Below, piece by piece: positions 27,748 to 35,865 of a DNA stretch of 64,000 bases. The position numbers were made by a program, and so were the translations under genes. The notes beneath the pieces were generated by a model. It was given only the letters and a program-made list of their open reading frames with translations. It had not been told where the DNA came from and searched no databases. Positions within the stretch are counted from its first letter, which is position 1; each line of letters opens with the position of its first letter. The DNA comes from Streptomyces sp. RPA4-2 (GTDB lineage: Bacteria; Actinomycetota; Actinomycetes; Streptomycetales; Streptomycetaceae). The stretch lies in assembly GCF_012273515.2 (NCBI RefSeq), contig NZ_CP050975.2, forward strand, positions 2,976,001 to 3,040,000, given 5' to 3'.

Positions 27748-28101
27748 GTGCTGATGGTGGAGCGACTGGTGCCGGACGGGTTGTGGGAGTTGTTCCAGCG
27801 TGTGGTGCCGGAGGCGCCGACGCGTCCGCAGGGAGGTGGGCGGCGTCGTCATGGTGATCGTGAGGTGCTGGCGGCGATCATCTTCGTGGCTACGACGGGC
27901 TGCACGTGGTCGCAGGTTCCGCCGGTGTTCGGGCCGTCCGGAGCGACGGCCCATCGTCGTTTCATGGAGTGGAGCCGGCTGCGGGTGTGGGCGAAGCTGC
28001 ACCGCCTGGTCCTGGACGAACTCGGCGCCCGCGGCGAGCTGGACTGGTCGCGGTGCGCGATCGACTCGGTGAACATGCGGGCCCTGAAAAGGGGGACCTG
28101 A
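27748..28101 (+). pseudogene. IS5-family transposase OrfA (left part of interrupted gene)
   Basis: 117 aa from GTG 27748. DUF4096-type N-terminal transposase domain: LVPDGLWELFQRVVPEAP, RPQGGGRRRHGDREVLAAII and GCTWSQVPPVFGPSGATAHR. The first catalytic Asp is in CAIDSVNMRALK. The end AAAAGGGGGAC is a slippery run; a -1 shift would join the OrfB frame (DLTGPNP), but the IS110 insertion 14 bases later removes the rest. Confidence 0.88.
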
Positions 28102-28535
28102 CGGGTCCGAATCCTAATGGGCAGCGAAGCGAGTCATCGCTATCCGAATCCGGAGTGAGAGCTCTTTCGACAGACCGCGGGACTCGCTTCAGCAGCGGTT
28201 CCGGCCGGAACCGAGACCTCGTCCGCCACCTGGGCAGGAAGCCCCCTACTGAGAGCGATCTGACCCCGGCCGGAACCGTTCCAGTTTCCGAGCTTCGCGA
28301 GCACAACAGCGCCTCGCGAGGACACAAACGCCTCACAACGGGTCTCCGCAGACCCAGTTCAGAACACGTCACCCGACGGTGCGAACCAAGAGCTTCGATG
28401 GTCGTGGCCTGAGCCAACTACACGGAACACCTTTCATCTTGTCGCGAGCCTGAGAGGACGTTAAGTCCCGTTTCTGATGATGTGGTGTCGCCCGTTCGTG
28501 GGTGATGGGACAGTTCCGCCCTCGGGTCATGTCGT

Positions 28536-29348
28536 GTGCATGATGAGGTCGTGGGCATGGAACGGATGCCGTACGCAACCGACTTGTCCGACGAGCAGTG
28601 GGCGTTGATCGAGCCGCTGGTCACCGCGTGGAAGCAGGAGCGGGTGGCGCGGTCGGCGACCGGGGACCCGGGCTCCTGCGACCTGCGCGAGGTAGTGAAC
28701 GCGCTGCTCTACCAGAACCGGACGGGCTGTCAGTGGCGGCTCCTGCCACACGACCTCCCGGCCTGGTCGGCGGTGTTCTACTACTTCACTCTGTGGCGCC
28801 AGGATGGTCTTGACCAGCGGATTCAGGAGATCCTGCGCTGCCAGGTGCGGGAGCGGTCCAGACGATTAGAGGACCCGTCCCTGGTGATCATCGACACCCA
28901 GTCCGTCCGCGTGGCGGCCGGGGTGCCGAAGGAGACGACGGGACTGGACGCGAACAAGAAGACGCCTGGCAGGAAGCGGGGACTCGCAGTCGACGTGCTG
29001 GGCCTGATCATCGGTGTGGTGGTCCTGGCCGCGAGCGCCCACGACAACGAGGCCGGCATCGCCCTGCTGGACCAGGCGGCCGAACGATGTGGGATGCGCC
29101 TGGAAAAGGTCCTGGTCGACCAGGGTTTCAAGGACGCTGTGATCATCCACGGGGCGGTAAAGGACATCACCGTCGAGGTGGTTCGGCGCAACCCCGACGA
29201 CGAAGGCAAGGGCTTCGTCCCGCAACCGAAGCGGTGGGTGGTCGAGCAGGCCAACGGCACCCTCATGCTGCACCGGCGCCTCGCCCGCGACTACGATCAC
29301 CGGCCCGACAACGCGGCTTCCCGCGTCTACTGGGCCTCCACCGCTTAA
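28536..29348 (+). CDS. IS5-family DDE transposase
   Basis: 270 aa from GTG 28536, or more likely ATG 28557 (MERMPYATDLSDEQWALIEP). DDE motifs: LVIIDTQSVRVAAGVPKE (first Asp), KVLVDQGFKDAVIIHGAVKD (second Asp), and a C-terminal WVVEQANGTLMLHRRLARDY with the Glu. In this family the last motif is usually WVVERTFGWL, so NGTLML may be a variant. One TTA leucine codon is present (28866-28868), so full expression may need the bldA tRNA. Confidence 0.9.
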   Translation: MHDEVVGMERMPYATDLSDEQWALIEPLVTAWKQERVARSATGDPGSCDLREVVNALLYQNRTGCQWRLLPHDLPAWSAVFYYFTLWRQDGLDQRIQEILRCQVRERSRRLEDPSLVIIDTQSVRVAAGVPKETTGLDANKKTPGRKRGLAVDVLGLIIGVVVLAASAHDNEAGIALLDQAAERCGMRLEKVLVDQGFKDAVIIHGAVKDITVEVVRRNPDDEGKGFVPQPKRWVVEQANGTLMLHRRLARDYDHRPDNAASRVYWASTA

Positions 29349-29409
29349 GCATGCTCCGCCGCCTCACCACCCCTGCCCCCGCCTGGCGGGACGACGTGGA
29401 GCTGGCCGC

Positions 29410-29808
29410 GTGAACGTCAGCGAACTCCTGCGGCTGCTGCAGGCCGAGCACGATGAGACCGCCGCACGAGCCGACCACCTGCGCGAGCAGATCGTGCGGC
29501 TCACCACCGGCCTCGCCGAGACCGAAGCCCGCCTGGCCGAGCTCACCGCGACTCGCAAGGTCATCGACGGCCTCACCCCGCCCGATCACGCAACGGCCTT
29601 CGTGGAGACCGCCACCGTCTACCAGCGCATCGTGACCACGTTCAACGAGCACCCTGGGAAGGTGTTCCGTGTCCGCGACCTGCACGAGCACCTCGGCCTG
29701 CCCACCGACGAGCCCTCGATCAACGTCACCCGCTCCCGCCTGGGACGACTCGTCCGTCAAGGACTCCTCGAACAACCCGGACGCGGCCGCTACCAGAAAC
29801 GGACTTAA
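29410..29808 (+). CDS. IS passenger: helix-turn-helix-like protein
   Basis: 132 aa, ATG-equivalent GTG 29410. An N-terminal coiled coil (LLRLLQAEHDETAARADHLR, then LAETEARLAELTAT) precedes a winged-helix-like domain: ATVYQRIVTTFNEHPGKVFR, DLHEHLGLPTDEPSINVTRS, RLGRLVRQGLLEQPGRGRYQ. It lies 61 bases after the transposase and inside the inverted repeats, so it moves with the element. It probably binds DNA and may regulate or assist transposition (inference). Confidence 0.8.
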   Translation: MNVSELLRLLQAEHDETAARADHLREQIVRLTTGLAETEARLAELTATRKVIDGLTPPDHATAFVETATVYQRIVTTFNEHPGKVFRVRDLHEHLGLPTDEPSINVTRSRLGRLVRQGLLEQPGRGRYQKRT

Positions 29809-29963
29809 CGCCCTCTGAGAGCTCTCGCGAAGACGAAGGACCGTGCAGTTCGCTGGGGTTGCGAACGGCTGGTGGGATGTTGTGCCTTGAGCACTTCCAT
29901 TAGGGAGCACGCGCACCCTGCACAGGCTCTGGCCTGCGGAAACATCAGAGTGTGAGGGAGAAC

Positions 29964-31231
29964 ATGATGGAGATCGCGGGGTTACCAGTGCCGGTGTTCT
30001 GCGGGGTGGACTGGGCAGAAGACCATCACGATGTCGCTCTCGTCGATGCCGGCGCAACACGGCTCGCCAAGCTGCGAATCAGCGATGATGCAGCCGGATT
30101 CGCACAGCTCACAGCCCTGCTGACGGAGCACGGCGACAGCAAAGATCACAAGATCCCGGTCGCGATCGAGACGTCTCGGGGATTGCTGGTCGCCTGTCTC
30201 CGCGCGACGGGACGCCCTGTGTTCGCGATCAACCCGCTGGCGGTGGCACGCTACAGGGATCGGCACTCGGTCGCGAGGAAGAAGTCGGACGCCATCGACG
30301 CTGCTGTCCTGGCGAACATCCTGCGCACCGACATGGCCGCCCACCGGCCGCTGCCGAAGGACTCCGAGCTGGCACAGGCGATCGCGGTGCTGGCACGAGC
30401 TCAGCAGGACGCGGTCTGGGATCGCGTCCAGGCCCACAACAAGCTCCGCTCGCAGCTGCGCGAGTTCTACCCAGCGATCTTGGCCGCGTTCGCCGACAAG
30501 CGCGGGGGAATCTGCTCACCCGAGGCCCGGACCATCCTGGCCAAGGCGCCGACGCCCGCAGCGGCGGCCCGTCTCACGCGCCGACGTCTCCAGTCCCTGC
30601 TCAGGCAGGCTGGACGCCTGCGCGGCATCGAAGCCGAGGCCGACCGGTTCCACGAGGTTTTCCACCGCGAGTACCTCCACCAACCACCGCAGGTCGAGGC
30701 GGCCTTCGGCCAGCAGGCCACGGCTCTGCTGCGCCAGCTGGAGGCCGCCTGCACCAACGCCGACCAGCTCGAAGCCGCCACCAGGGAGTCCTTCGATCAG
30801 CATCCCGATGCCTCGATCATCTCCAGCTTTCCGGGCCTGGGCTCCTTAACCGGGGCCCGAGTCCTGGCTGAGATCGGCGACGACCGAGCCCGCTTCACTA
30901 CCGCCGGATCGATGAAGGCCTACGCCGGCAGTGCACCAGTCACCCGGGCGAGCGGCAAAAGCTGCACGGTGATGGCCCGGCGGGTCAAGAACCAGCGCTT
31001 GGCGGCTGCTTCTACGTCTGGGCCTTCGCCTCCCTAACCGCGTCGTCGGGCGCCAGAGCCCACTACGACCGCCGCAAGGAGGCTGGTGACCGCCACGTCG
31101 CTGCCCAGCGCAACCTTTTCAACCGCTTCATGGGGATGCTCTTCCACTGCCTCCAGCACGGAGAGCACTACGACGAGGAGACGGCCTTCCCCAACCAACC
31201 CGCAGCACAGCTTCCAGCGGAGGCCGCTTGA
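29964..31231 (+). pseudogene. IS110-family transposase, frameshifted near its C-terminus
   Basis: About 420 codons. The RuvC-like DEDD domain starts VFCGVDWAEDHHDVALVDAG and has VAIETSRGLLVACLRATGRP and RHSVARKKSDAIDAAVLANI. The C-terminal Tnp_20 domain (SIISSFPGLGSLTGARVLAE, GSAPVTRASGKSCTV with the serine region) is present. At about 31003-31008 one base is missing: NQRLAA continues properly as FYVWAFASLTASSGARAHYD and then EETAFPNQPAAQLPAEAA in the shifted frame. A TTA codon lies at 29982. Probably inactive. Confidence 0.88.
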
Positions 31232-31254
31232 CGAGTTACGCGCGTGGGATGTCT

Positions 31255-31689
31255 GTCGACCGGGGCAAGTACGGGTCGAAGATCCATTTGATTACCGAGC
31301 GGACCGGATTACCGATCTCCGTCGGCATCTCCGGCGCTAACCTGCACGACAGTCAGGCGCTCGAGGCGATGGTGCGGGGCATACCGCCCATCCGTTCGCG
31401 CCGCGGTCCCCGCCGGCGCAGGCCGGCCAAGCTCCACGCTGACAAGGCCTACGACAACCGTCACCTGCGGCAATGGTTCCGCTCCCGACGCATCACACCC
31501 CGCATCGCACGCAAGGGCATCGAGTCCTCCGAGCGACTCGGACGCCACCGCTGGACCATCGAACGCACCATGGCCTGGCTCGCCGGATGCCGACGCCTGC
31601 ACCGCCGCTACGAACGCAAAGCCGTCCACTTCCTCGCCTTCGCCAGCATCGCCAGCACCCTCATCTGCTACCGCCGACTCACCAATTGA
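31255..31689 (+). pseudogene. IS5-family transposase OrfB (right part of interrupted gene)
   Basis: Reads VDRGKYGSKIHLITERTGLP, ADKAYDNRHLRQWFRSRRIT (second Asp) and RHRWTIERTMAWLAGCRRLH (Glu of the DDE triad). It ends at 31689 just inside the right inverted repeat. Translation could only start in IS110 sequence (ATG 31228 region), so the protein lacks its N-terminal half. One TTA codon (31309). Confidence 0.88.
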
Positions 31690-31867
31690 GATGACCTCTT
31701 AGGAGCGAGGTTGGGCGACCCTAGGCGTGACCTGGGGATGCCGGCCTTGGGCAGCGTGGGACGGCGCGCACCCAGGCTAAGGCTTGTCCCGTAACGATCT
31801 GAGAGTTCGTCGTCTCCTGCGGCGGGAGGTCGAATCAATCTGGGAAGGCTGGGGCTAGATTCCTCGC

Positions 31868-32176
31868 ATGTCTTCGCATCTCAGTCATGGTGCTTCCGGA
31901 GCCCTGCGACGCTTCGCTGGATGGCTCGCTCGGGGGTCGGTGGGCCACCCGATGCTGGAAGGGATCGACTACTGGGAGGAGTTGCGTGCGTCGCCCTCCC
32001 AGATGGAGATCTGTGTCGCGATCTTCGCCAACGTCCTCGAACTGGATGAGCAGGGAGAACCGGTCAACGAGAAGCACGCGGAGCGCCGGGCCGCAGCCTG
32101 GATCTACCGGTATTGCACCGGGAAGCTGCCCCCGGAGGAACCGGACATCGAGCCGTGGGAATGTCAACTTCATTGA
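31868..32176 (+). CDS. DUF7677-like small protein (IS passenger)
   Basis: 102 aa, ATG 31868. HGASGALRRFAGWLARGSVG, HPMLEGIDYWEELRASPSQM, AIFANVLELDEQGEPVN and PDIEPWECQLH match, from memory, the streptomycete family named DUF7677. No catalytic residues are known. It lies inside the inverted repeats of the IS5-like element and converges with the transposase gene, 75 bases away. It may be an accidental cargo or an immunity/fitness gene. Confidence 0.7.
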   Translation: MSSHLSHGASGALRRFAGWLARGSVGHPMLEGIDYWEELRASPSQMEICVAIFANVLELDEQGEPVNEKHAERRAAAWIYRYCTGKLPPEEPDIEPWECQLH

Positions 32177-32251
32177 CCGCTGACGTGCGACGTCATTCGA
32201 CGTGTGGCGGGCCCTGTTCGCTACCCCGTCTCAATCCCCTGCTCGGTGGGC

Positions 32252-33019
32252 CTATCCGGTGAGGGCGAGGTTGTGCAGGCGGGCGACGCCGAGCATGGCG
32301 TGGTGGACCCCGTCGCCTTTCAGGCGGCAGTCACGGAGGACCCTCCAGGTCTTCATGCGGGCAAAGGCGTGCTCGACGCGGGCGCGGACCTGCTTGTGGG
32401 ACTTGTTGTGGTCCTGCTTCCACTCAGGCAGTTCTTCGCCTTTGCGGCGGCGGTGGGGCATGACGAGTCCGGTGCCAGGATAGCCGCCGTCAGCGATCGT
32501 CATGGTCTTGCCGACGGCGGCCTTGGCGCCGGATTCCTCCCATGCCTTGCAGTCGTTGCGGTTGCCAGGAAGGGGCTCGCCGACCACGACAACAAGGCGG
32601 CTGTCGGCGTCGATGACGACCTGGTGGTTGGTGGAATACCGGTAGTTCTTGGACTGTTCGGCGATCGTGTGGTCGCGGGTGGGCACCAGCGTGCCGTCCA
32701 CGATGAGCACGGTGTCCTTCGCGAAACGCTGCCGGGGCCGCAGCGCGAGGAGCGGGCCGAGCTGGTCAATGATCCGGTCGACCGCCGACTTCGAGACGCC
32801 GAACAGCGGAGCGAGCTGGCGCATCGTCAAGTTCGTGCGCCAGTAAGTCGCAACCAGTAGCACTCGGTCCTCCAGCGGCAGACCCCACGGCCGGCCCCGC
32901 CTCCCCGCGTCCGCACCCTCACGGCGCAGCGCGGTCACCAACTTCCCGAAACAGCGTGGGCTCAGCCCGGCGAACGGGGCTATCCAGGACGGTTCAGACG
33001 CCGTGATCACACCAGCCAC
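32252..33019 (-). CDS. IS5-family (HARBI1-like DDE_Tnp_4) transposase
   Basis: 255 aa from GTG 33019 (GTG 33010 is an alternative). N-terminal helix-turn-helix region SPRCFGKLVTALRREGADAG, then LAPLFGVSKSAVDRIIDQLG. DDE core: VLIVDGTLVPTRDHTIA (Asp), TMTIADGGYPGTGLV (Asp), and RARVEHAFARMKTWRVLRDC (Glu). All three catalytic residues are present and the frame is intact, so it may be active. Confidence 0.92.
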   Translation of the reverse strand: MAGVITASEPSWIAPFAGLSPRCFGKLVTALRREGADAGRRGRPWGLPLEDRVLLVATYWRTNLTMRQLAPLFGVSKSAVDRIIDQLGPLLALRPRQRFAKDTVLIVDGTLVPTRDHTIAEQSKNYRYSTNHQVVIDADSRLVVVVGEPLPGNRNDCKAWEESGAKAAVGKTMTIADGGYPGTGLVMPHRRRKGEELPEWKQDHNKSHKQVRARVEHAFARMKTWRVLRDCRLKGDGVHHAMLGVARLHNLALTG

Positions 33020-33180
33020 ATCAAGATCATCTCGCCCGTGACCAGCAGTTGCGGGACAGCCCTTAACCTCGGTTCCTCGTGAGTCCCCCGTCCGTTCTGG
33101 CACGGAAGTGGCACGCCTCCGCGACCACTGCACGTCAGTCAGCGCCAAGACCAGGTCAGCGACCCGGTGATCCGAAGGGG

Positions 33181-33540
33181 ATGGTCTCGTTGCAGGATGA
33201 GCGCATCCTCCCTCCCCGACTGCTGTGGCGTGATCCCCGGCCCATCCCCCGGTTCAATCGGCAGGAGCCGGTGACTCAGATTGTCCGTGATCTCGGCTTC
33301 TACGAGCCGAGCGATGAGGACGGCTGCTCAAGGTTCGGGTACTTCTGCCAAGCCCATGACCGCCCCTACTCGCACGAGTCCTGTGGGGAGGGGCCGCATC
33401 TCATCGCCCTGGACTGCCAAGAGCACGGACCCGAGAGTATGTGGCCGCAACCACTCATACTGATGTTCCCAGAAGGGTTCGACCCCCCGCTGAGCGACGC
33501 GCAGCTGGCCTGGGTGCAGGCGGAGGACGACGCTGTCTAG
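33181..33540 (+). CDS. Hypothetical protein
   Basis: 119 aa from ATG 33181 after GAAGGGG. MVSLQDERILPPRLLWRDPR, QIVRDLGFYEPSDEDGCS, a Cys/His-rich stretch (FGYFCQAHDRPYSHESCGEG) that could bind zinc, and a proline-rich end. Its stop codon TAG lies in the CTAG target site of the adjacent IS701 element, so the insertion did not alter the protein. Family not recognised. Confidence 0.65.
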   Translation: MVSLQDERILPPRLLWRDPRPIPRFNRQEPVTQIVRDLGFYEPSDEDGCSRFGYFCQAHDRPYSHESCGEGPHLIALDCQEHGPESMWPQPLILMFPEGFDPPLSDAQLAWVQAEDDAV

Positions 33541-35102
33541 TACTCCAGCAGCGTTTCGCTATCTGGCCTGGTCAGAGGCGTCGTCGGGAGTGTAGTTGGC
33601 TGATGGTAGGTCAGGGGCGGTGTTGGCGGACCGCCCCTCCAACGAGTGAGCTCGTTTCCGGTAGTGGCAGTGGCGGGCGACGGCCTGGCGTCTGCGTCGC
33701 CATCGTGACCAGCTCACCGCGTGAAGGCGAAGCGCTCGGCCTGGCCTTGGGGTGGGGCGAGTTGCCAGGAGCCGGCGGACTTCCGCCACGGTGAGTGGAA
33801 CCAGGGTGTCGGAACCGTTTCTGCACCCCCTTTTGAGGCCGCCTGGGCTGCCGTTGCGGCGAGAAAGGCATGGGCGAGCATGGCCAGGGTGATGTGCCGC
33901 ATCCAGCCGACGTAGCGGCGGACTTCGTACTGGTCCAGGCCGCACTCGTTCTTTGCTGCCTGGAAGCATTCTTCAATGGCCCACCGTCGGCCGGCGACCC
34001 GCACCAGCTGGTCGACGTCCGTGCCCACGGGCGCATAGCCGAGGTAGTAGGCGATTTCATCGGGCCTGGTGACGCTGCGACGGGCCAATGCCCAGCGCTG
34101 GTGTGTGGGCGTCTCGCCGTCGAAGTCCTCGATGGCAGGGAGTTGGACGGCTGCCCAATGGTAGACGCGTGGGCCCTTGGCGCCGTCGCCGCACGAGCGC
34201 TTTTCCCATGCCTCGTCCGGCGCCTGCGTGAAGAGATGGTCGATGCGGCCGAAGCGGGGCACGTGCTGGGACTTCGGGACGGCCAGGACATAGCCGACGG
34301 AGACTTCTTCGAGCATGCGGCGAAAGCGCCATTCCTGGCCGTAGGCGGAATCCGCCGTGACCCAGGCGATGGGCAGTGGCGATGCCAGTGCGCGCAGAAC
34401 GATGGCTCTGGCCAGCTCGCCCTTGGTGGCGAAGGTCCGTTCGTCGGGAATCTTCGCGGCGCGGCAGCGTTGGCGGTCGTCCGTCCAGGACTTGGGGAGA
34501 TACAGCTCCCGGTCGACCAAGGCTCGGCCGCGGGTGGTGGCATAGGCGGCGAAGACGCCGATCTGGCAGTTTTCGGTGCGGCCAGCGGTGCCGGAGTACT
34601 GCCTTTGCACGCCTGCGGACGTGATGCCCTTTTTGACGAAGCCGGTGTCGTCGAGAATGAGAACCCCGCTGTCCTCACCGAGCTTCTCGGCGACGTATAT
34701 CTGCAGGTCATCGCGGACGTTGTCGGCATTCCAGGTTGCCCCGTTCAGCAGCCGCTGGAGGCCGTCAGGGGTGTGGTGGCCTGCGTATTCGGCCAGTTGC
34801 CAGCCGTTCTTGCGGCCGACCGGACCGAGCAAGGCGCGGACGTAGTCGCGCATTCGGCGTCGTAGGTCGGCGCGGCCGAAGCGGTGCCCGATACGGAGAA
34901 AGAGGTCGTTGAGTTCCCGGTCCCAGGCCGCGTCCGCGGGGTCGTCGATCACGCCGGGAGGCTGCCCGGATCACAGCCCAGACAGTTCTCAATCCACTCG
35001 TTGGAGGGGCGGTCCGCCAACACCGCCCCTGACCTACCATCAGCCAACTACACTCCCGACGACGCCTCTGACCAGGCCAGATAGCGAAACGCTGCTGGAG
35101 TA
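33541..35102 (-). mobile_element. IS701-family element with 108-bp perfect inverted repeats
   Basis: The first and last 108 bases (33541-33648 and 34995-35102) are exact reverse complements. CTAG is duplicated on both sides (33537-33540, 35103-35106), the 4-bp target expected of IS701. One transposase gene fills the interior. The perfect ends suggest a recent insertion. Confidence 0.95.
33714..34952 (-). CDS. IS701-family transposase
   Basis: 412 aa. DDE fold of the IS4/IS701 group: SGVLILDDTGFVKKGITSAG (first Asp), IAWVTADSAYGQEWRFRRML (second Asp), and RWAIEECFQAAKNECGLDQY (Glu, the Y-x2-R-x3-E-x6-K-like motif). N-terminal helical domain GRADLRRRMRDYVRALLGPV and NGWQLAEYAGHHTPDGLQRL. The frame is intact and both inverted repeats are perfect, so the element may be active. 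Confidence 0.95.
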   Translation of the reverse strand: MIDDPADAAWDRELNDLFLRIGHRFGRADLRRRMRDYVRALLGPVGRKNGWQLAEYAGHHTPDGLQRLLNGATWNADNVRDDLQIYVAEKLGEDSGVLILDDTGFVKKGITSAGVQRQYSGTAGRTENCQIGVFAAYATTRGRALVDRELYLPKSWTDDRQRCRAAKIPDERTFATKGELARAIVLRALASPLPIAWVTADSAYGQEWRFRRMLEEVSVGYVLAVPKSQHVPRFGRIDHLFTQAPDEAWEKRSCGDGAKGPRVYHWAAVQLPAIEDFDGETPTHQRWALARRSVTRPDEIAYYLGYAPVGTDVDQLVRVAGRRWAIEECFQAAKNECGLDQYEVRRYVGWMRHITLAMLAHAFLAATAAQAASKGGAETVPTPWFHSPWRKSAGSWQLAPPQGQAERFAFTR

Positions 35103-35228
35103 CTAGGCATGATCCGAAAAAGATGCCCTAGCGGCCCCTCGATGCGAACTATGGGCGCGGTGGTCGCTGGGGTCTGCCGGGCACGTCGGCCGATCGCCTG
35201 GGGCTGCTTGCGGTCAGTGGTGGACGCG

Positions 35229-35263
35229 GTGGTTGCTGTACTTCGCTGCTGTACAGCAACCAC
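35229..35263 (-). terminator. 13-bp perfect hairpin past the gene at 35279
   Basis: GTGGTTGCTGTAC pairs with GTACAGCAACCAC around a 9-base loop, 16 bases after the stop codon of the minus-strand gene. A related but diverged sequence lies near 24910-24950. Confidence 0.75.
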
Positions 35264-35278
35264 AAGCTGTATGGCGTG

Positions 35279-35761
35279 TCAGTCCCCGGAGGAACCGAAG
35301 AAGCCCACGTGGGTGGGCTGGCAGTCGGCGTAGAGGAGCACGTAAAACCCCGTCCAACACATCCGGAGTTCACCCAGCAGCGTCGTGCTCTCTTCTCCGG
35401 GCCGACTGGTTTCCATGGCCTCATAAGACCGGGCCATCGTGTCGTTGTACTGGTCGACCGTCGGACGGTTGGTACCGAAGTAGTGGATAAGCCGGACCGG
35501 AGGCAGCGGGCGTATTGTGCCGTAATCCGCCACGTGAAGATTGCGCGGAGGTTCCGACGTCTCGACGATGCGATCTATGTCTAGGATCGAGTGGGTGCCC
35601 TCCTCGCCCATGAATTCTTCGTCGGCATAGACTGCCTCAAGGCTCTCGTATTCCTCGCCGTCGCCGTACAGCTCCTGGAAGACCTCGTCATGCAGGGCCG
35701 CTAACGTCGTCTGGACGCTTCCTTGGTATGGGGTGACGTAGTCCCACGCACTGGCACCCAT
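35279..35761 (-). CDS. Hypothetical protein, immunity-like
   Basis: 160 aa from ATG 35761. Acidic and soluble: YQGSVQTTLAALHDEVFQEL, EEFMGEEGTHSILDIDRIVE, GTIRPLPPVRLIHYFGTNRP and a conserved-looking end WTGFYVLLYADCQPTHVGFF-G. I recall similar orphan proteins in Streptomyces, often as multicopy small genes. It could be an immunity protein, but no toxin is adjacent. Unassigned. Confidence 0.65.
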   Translation of the reverse strand: MGASAWDYVTPYQGSVQTTLAALHDEVFQELYGDGEEYESLEAVYADEEFMGEEGTHSILDIDRIVETSEPPRNLHVADYGTIRPLPPVRLIHYFGTNRPTVDQYNDTMARSYEAMETSRPGEESTTLLGELRMCWTGFYVLLYADCQPTHVGFFGSSGD

Positions 35762-35865
35762 GGCTCGCCTTTCGTAGTTTGCGATCAATGGCGGTCACAG
35801 TAGCTATCGGGCACAAGAGGCCCAGGGGCTTGCACCTACCGCGCGGGCGGGCAACCACCGCTTTA

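Larger units (their letters stand above)
28454..29815 (+). mobile_element. IS5-family element with a winged-helix-like passenger gene, nested in the IS110 left end
   Basis: Inverted repeats GAGGACGTTAAGTCC (left) and GAGGGCGTTAAGTCC (right, reverse complement) sit between TGA duplications (28451-28453 and 29816-29818). It carries a transposase (28536-29348) and a small second gene (29410-29808). It split a hairpin of the IS110 left end: TCGCGAG (28442-28448) and CTCGCGA (29824-29830) become adjacent when it is removed. Confidence 0.88.
28114..31254 (+). mobile_element. IS110-family element inserted in the IS5-family element
   Basis: The disrupted orf reads ...GGTCCGAATCCT on the left and resumes CTGTCGACCGGGGCAAG on the right, so removal of this segment restores the IS5 transposase frame. 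A CT dinucleotide borders both sides (28114-28115 and 31253-31254), as expected of the core dinucleotide of IS110 elements. It contains a long non-coding left end (28116-28453 plus 29819-29963), where IS110 elements encode a bridge RNA, and the transposase at 29964-31231. Confidence 0.82.
27710..31698 (+). mobile_element. IS5-family element (two-ORF type), split by an IS110 insertion
   Basis: Terminal inverted repeats GAGATCATCTCAATTGGT (left) and GAGGTCATCTCAATTGGT (right, reverse complement) are flanked by a TTA target duplication (27707-27709 and 31699-31701). Its orfA is 27748-28101 and its orfB resumes at 31255. The intact length without the insertion would be about 850 bp, like the relative at 35866-36722. 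Confidence 0.9.
31780..33063 (-). mobile_element. IS5-like element with a DUF7677-like passenger gene
   Basis: Ends AGGCTTGTCCCGTAAC (left) and AGGGCTGTCCCGCAAC (right, reverse complement) are imperfect inverted repeats. TA flanks both ends (31778-31779, 33064-33065), and the flanking sequences join to match the uninterrupted homologue at 38180-38310. It contains a minus-strand transposase and a plus-strand passenger gene that converge. Confidence 0.78.
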
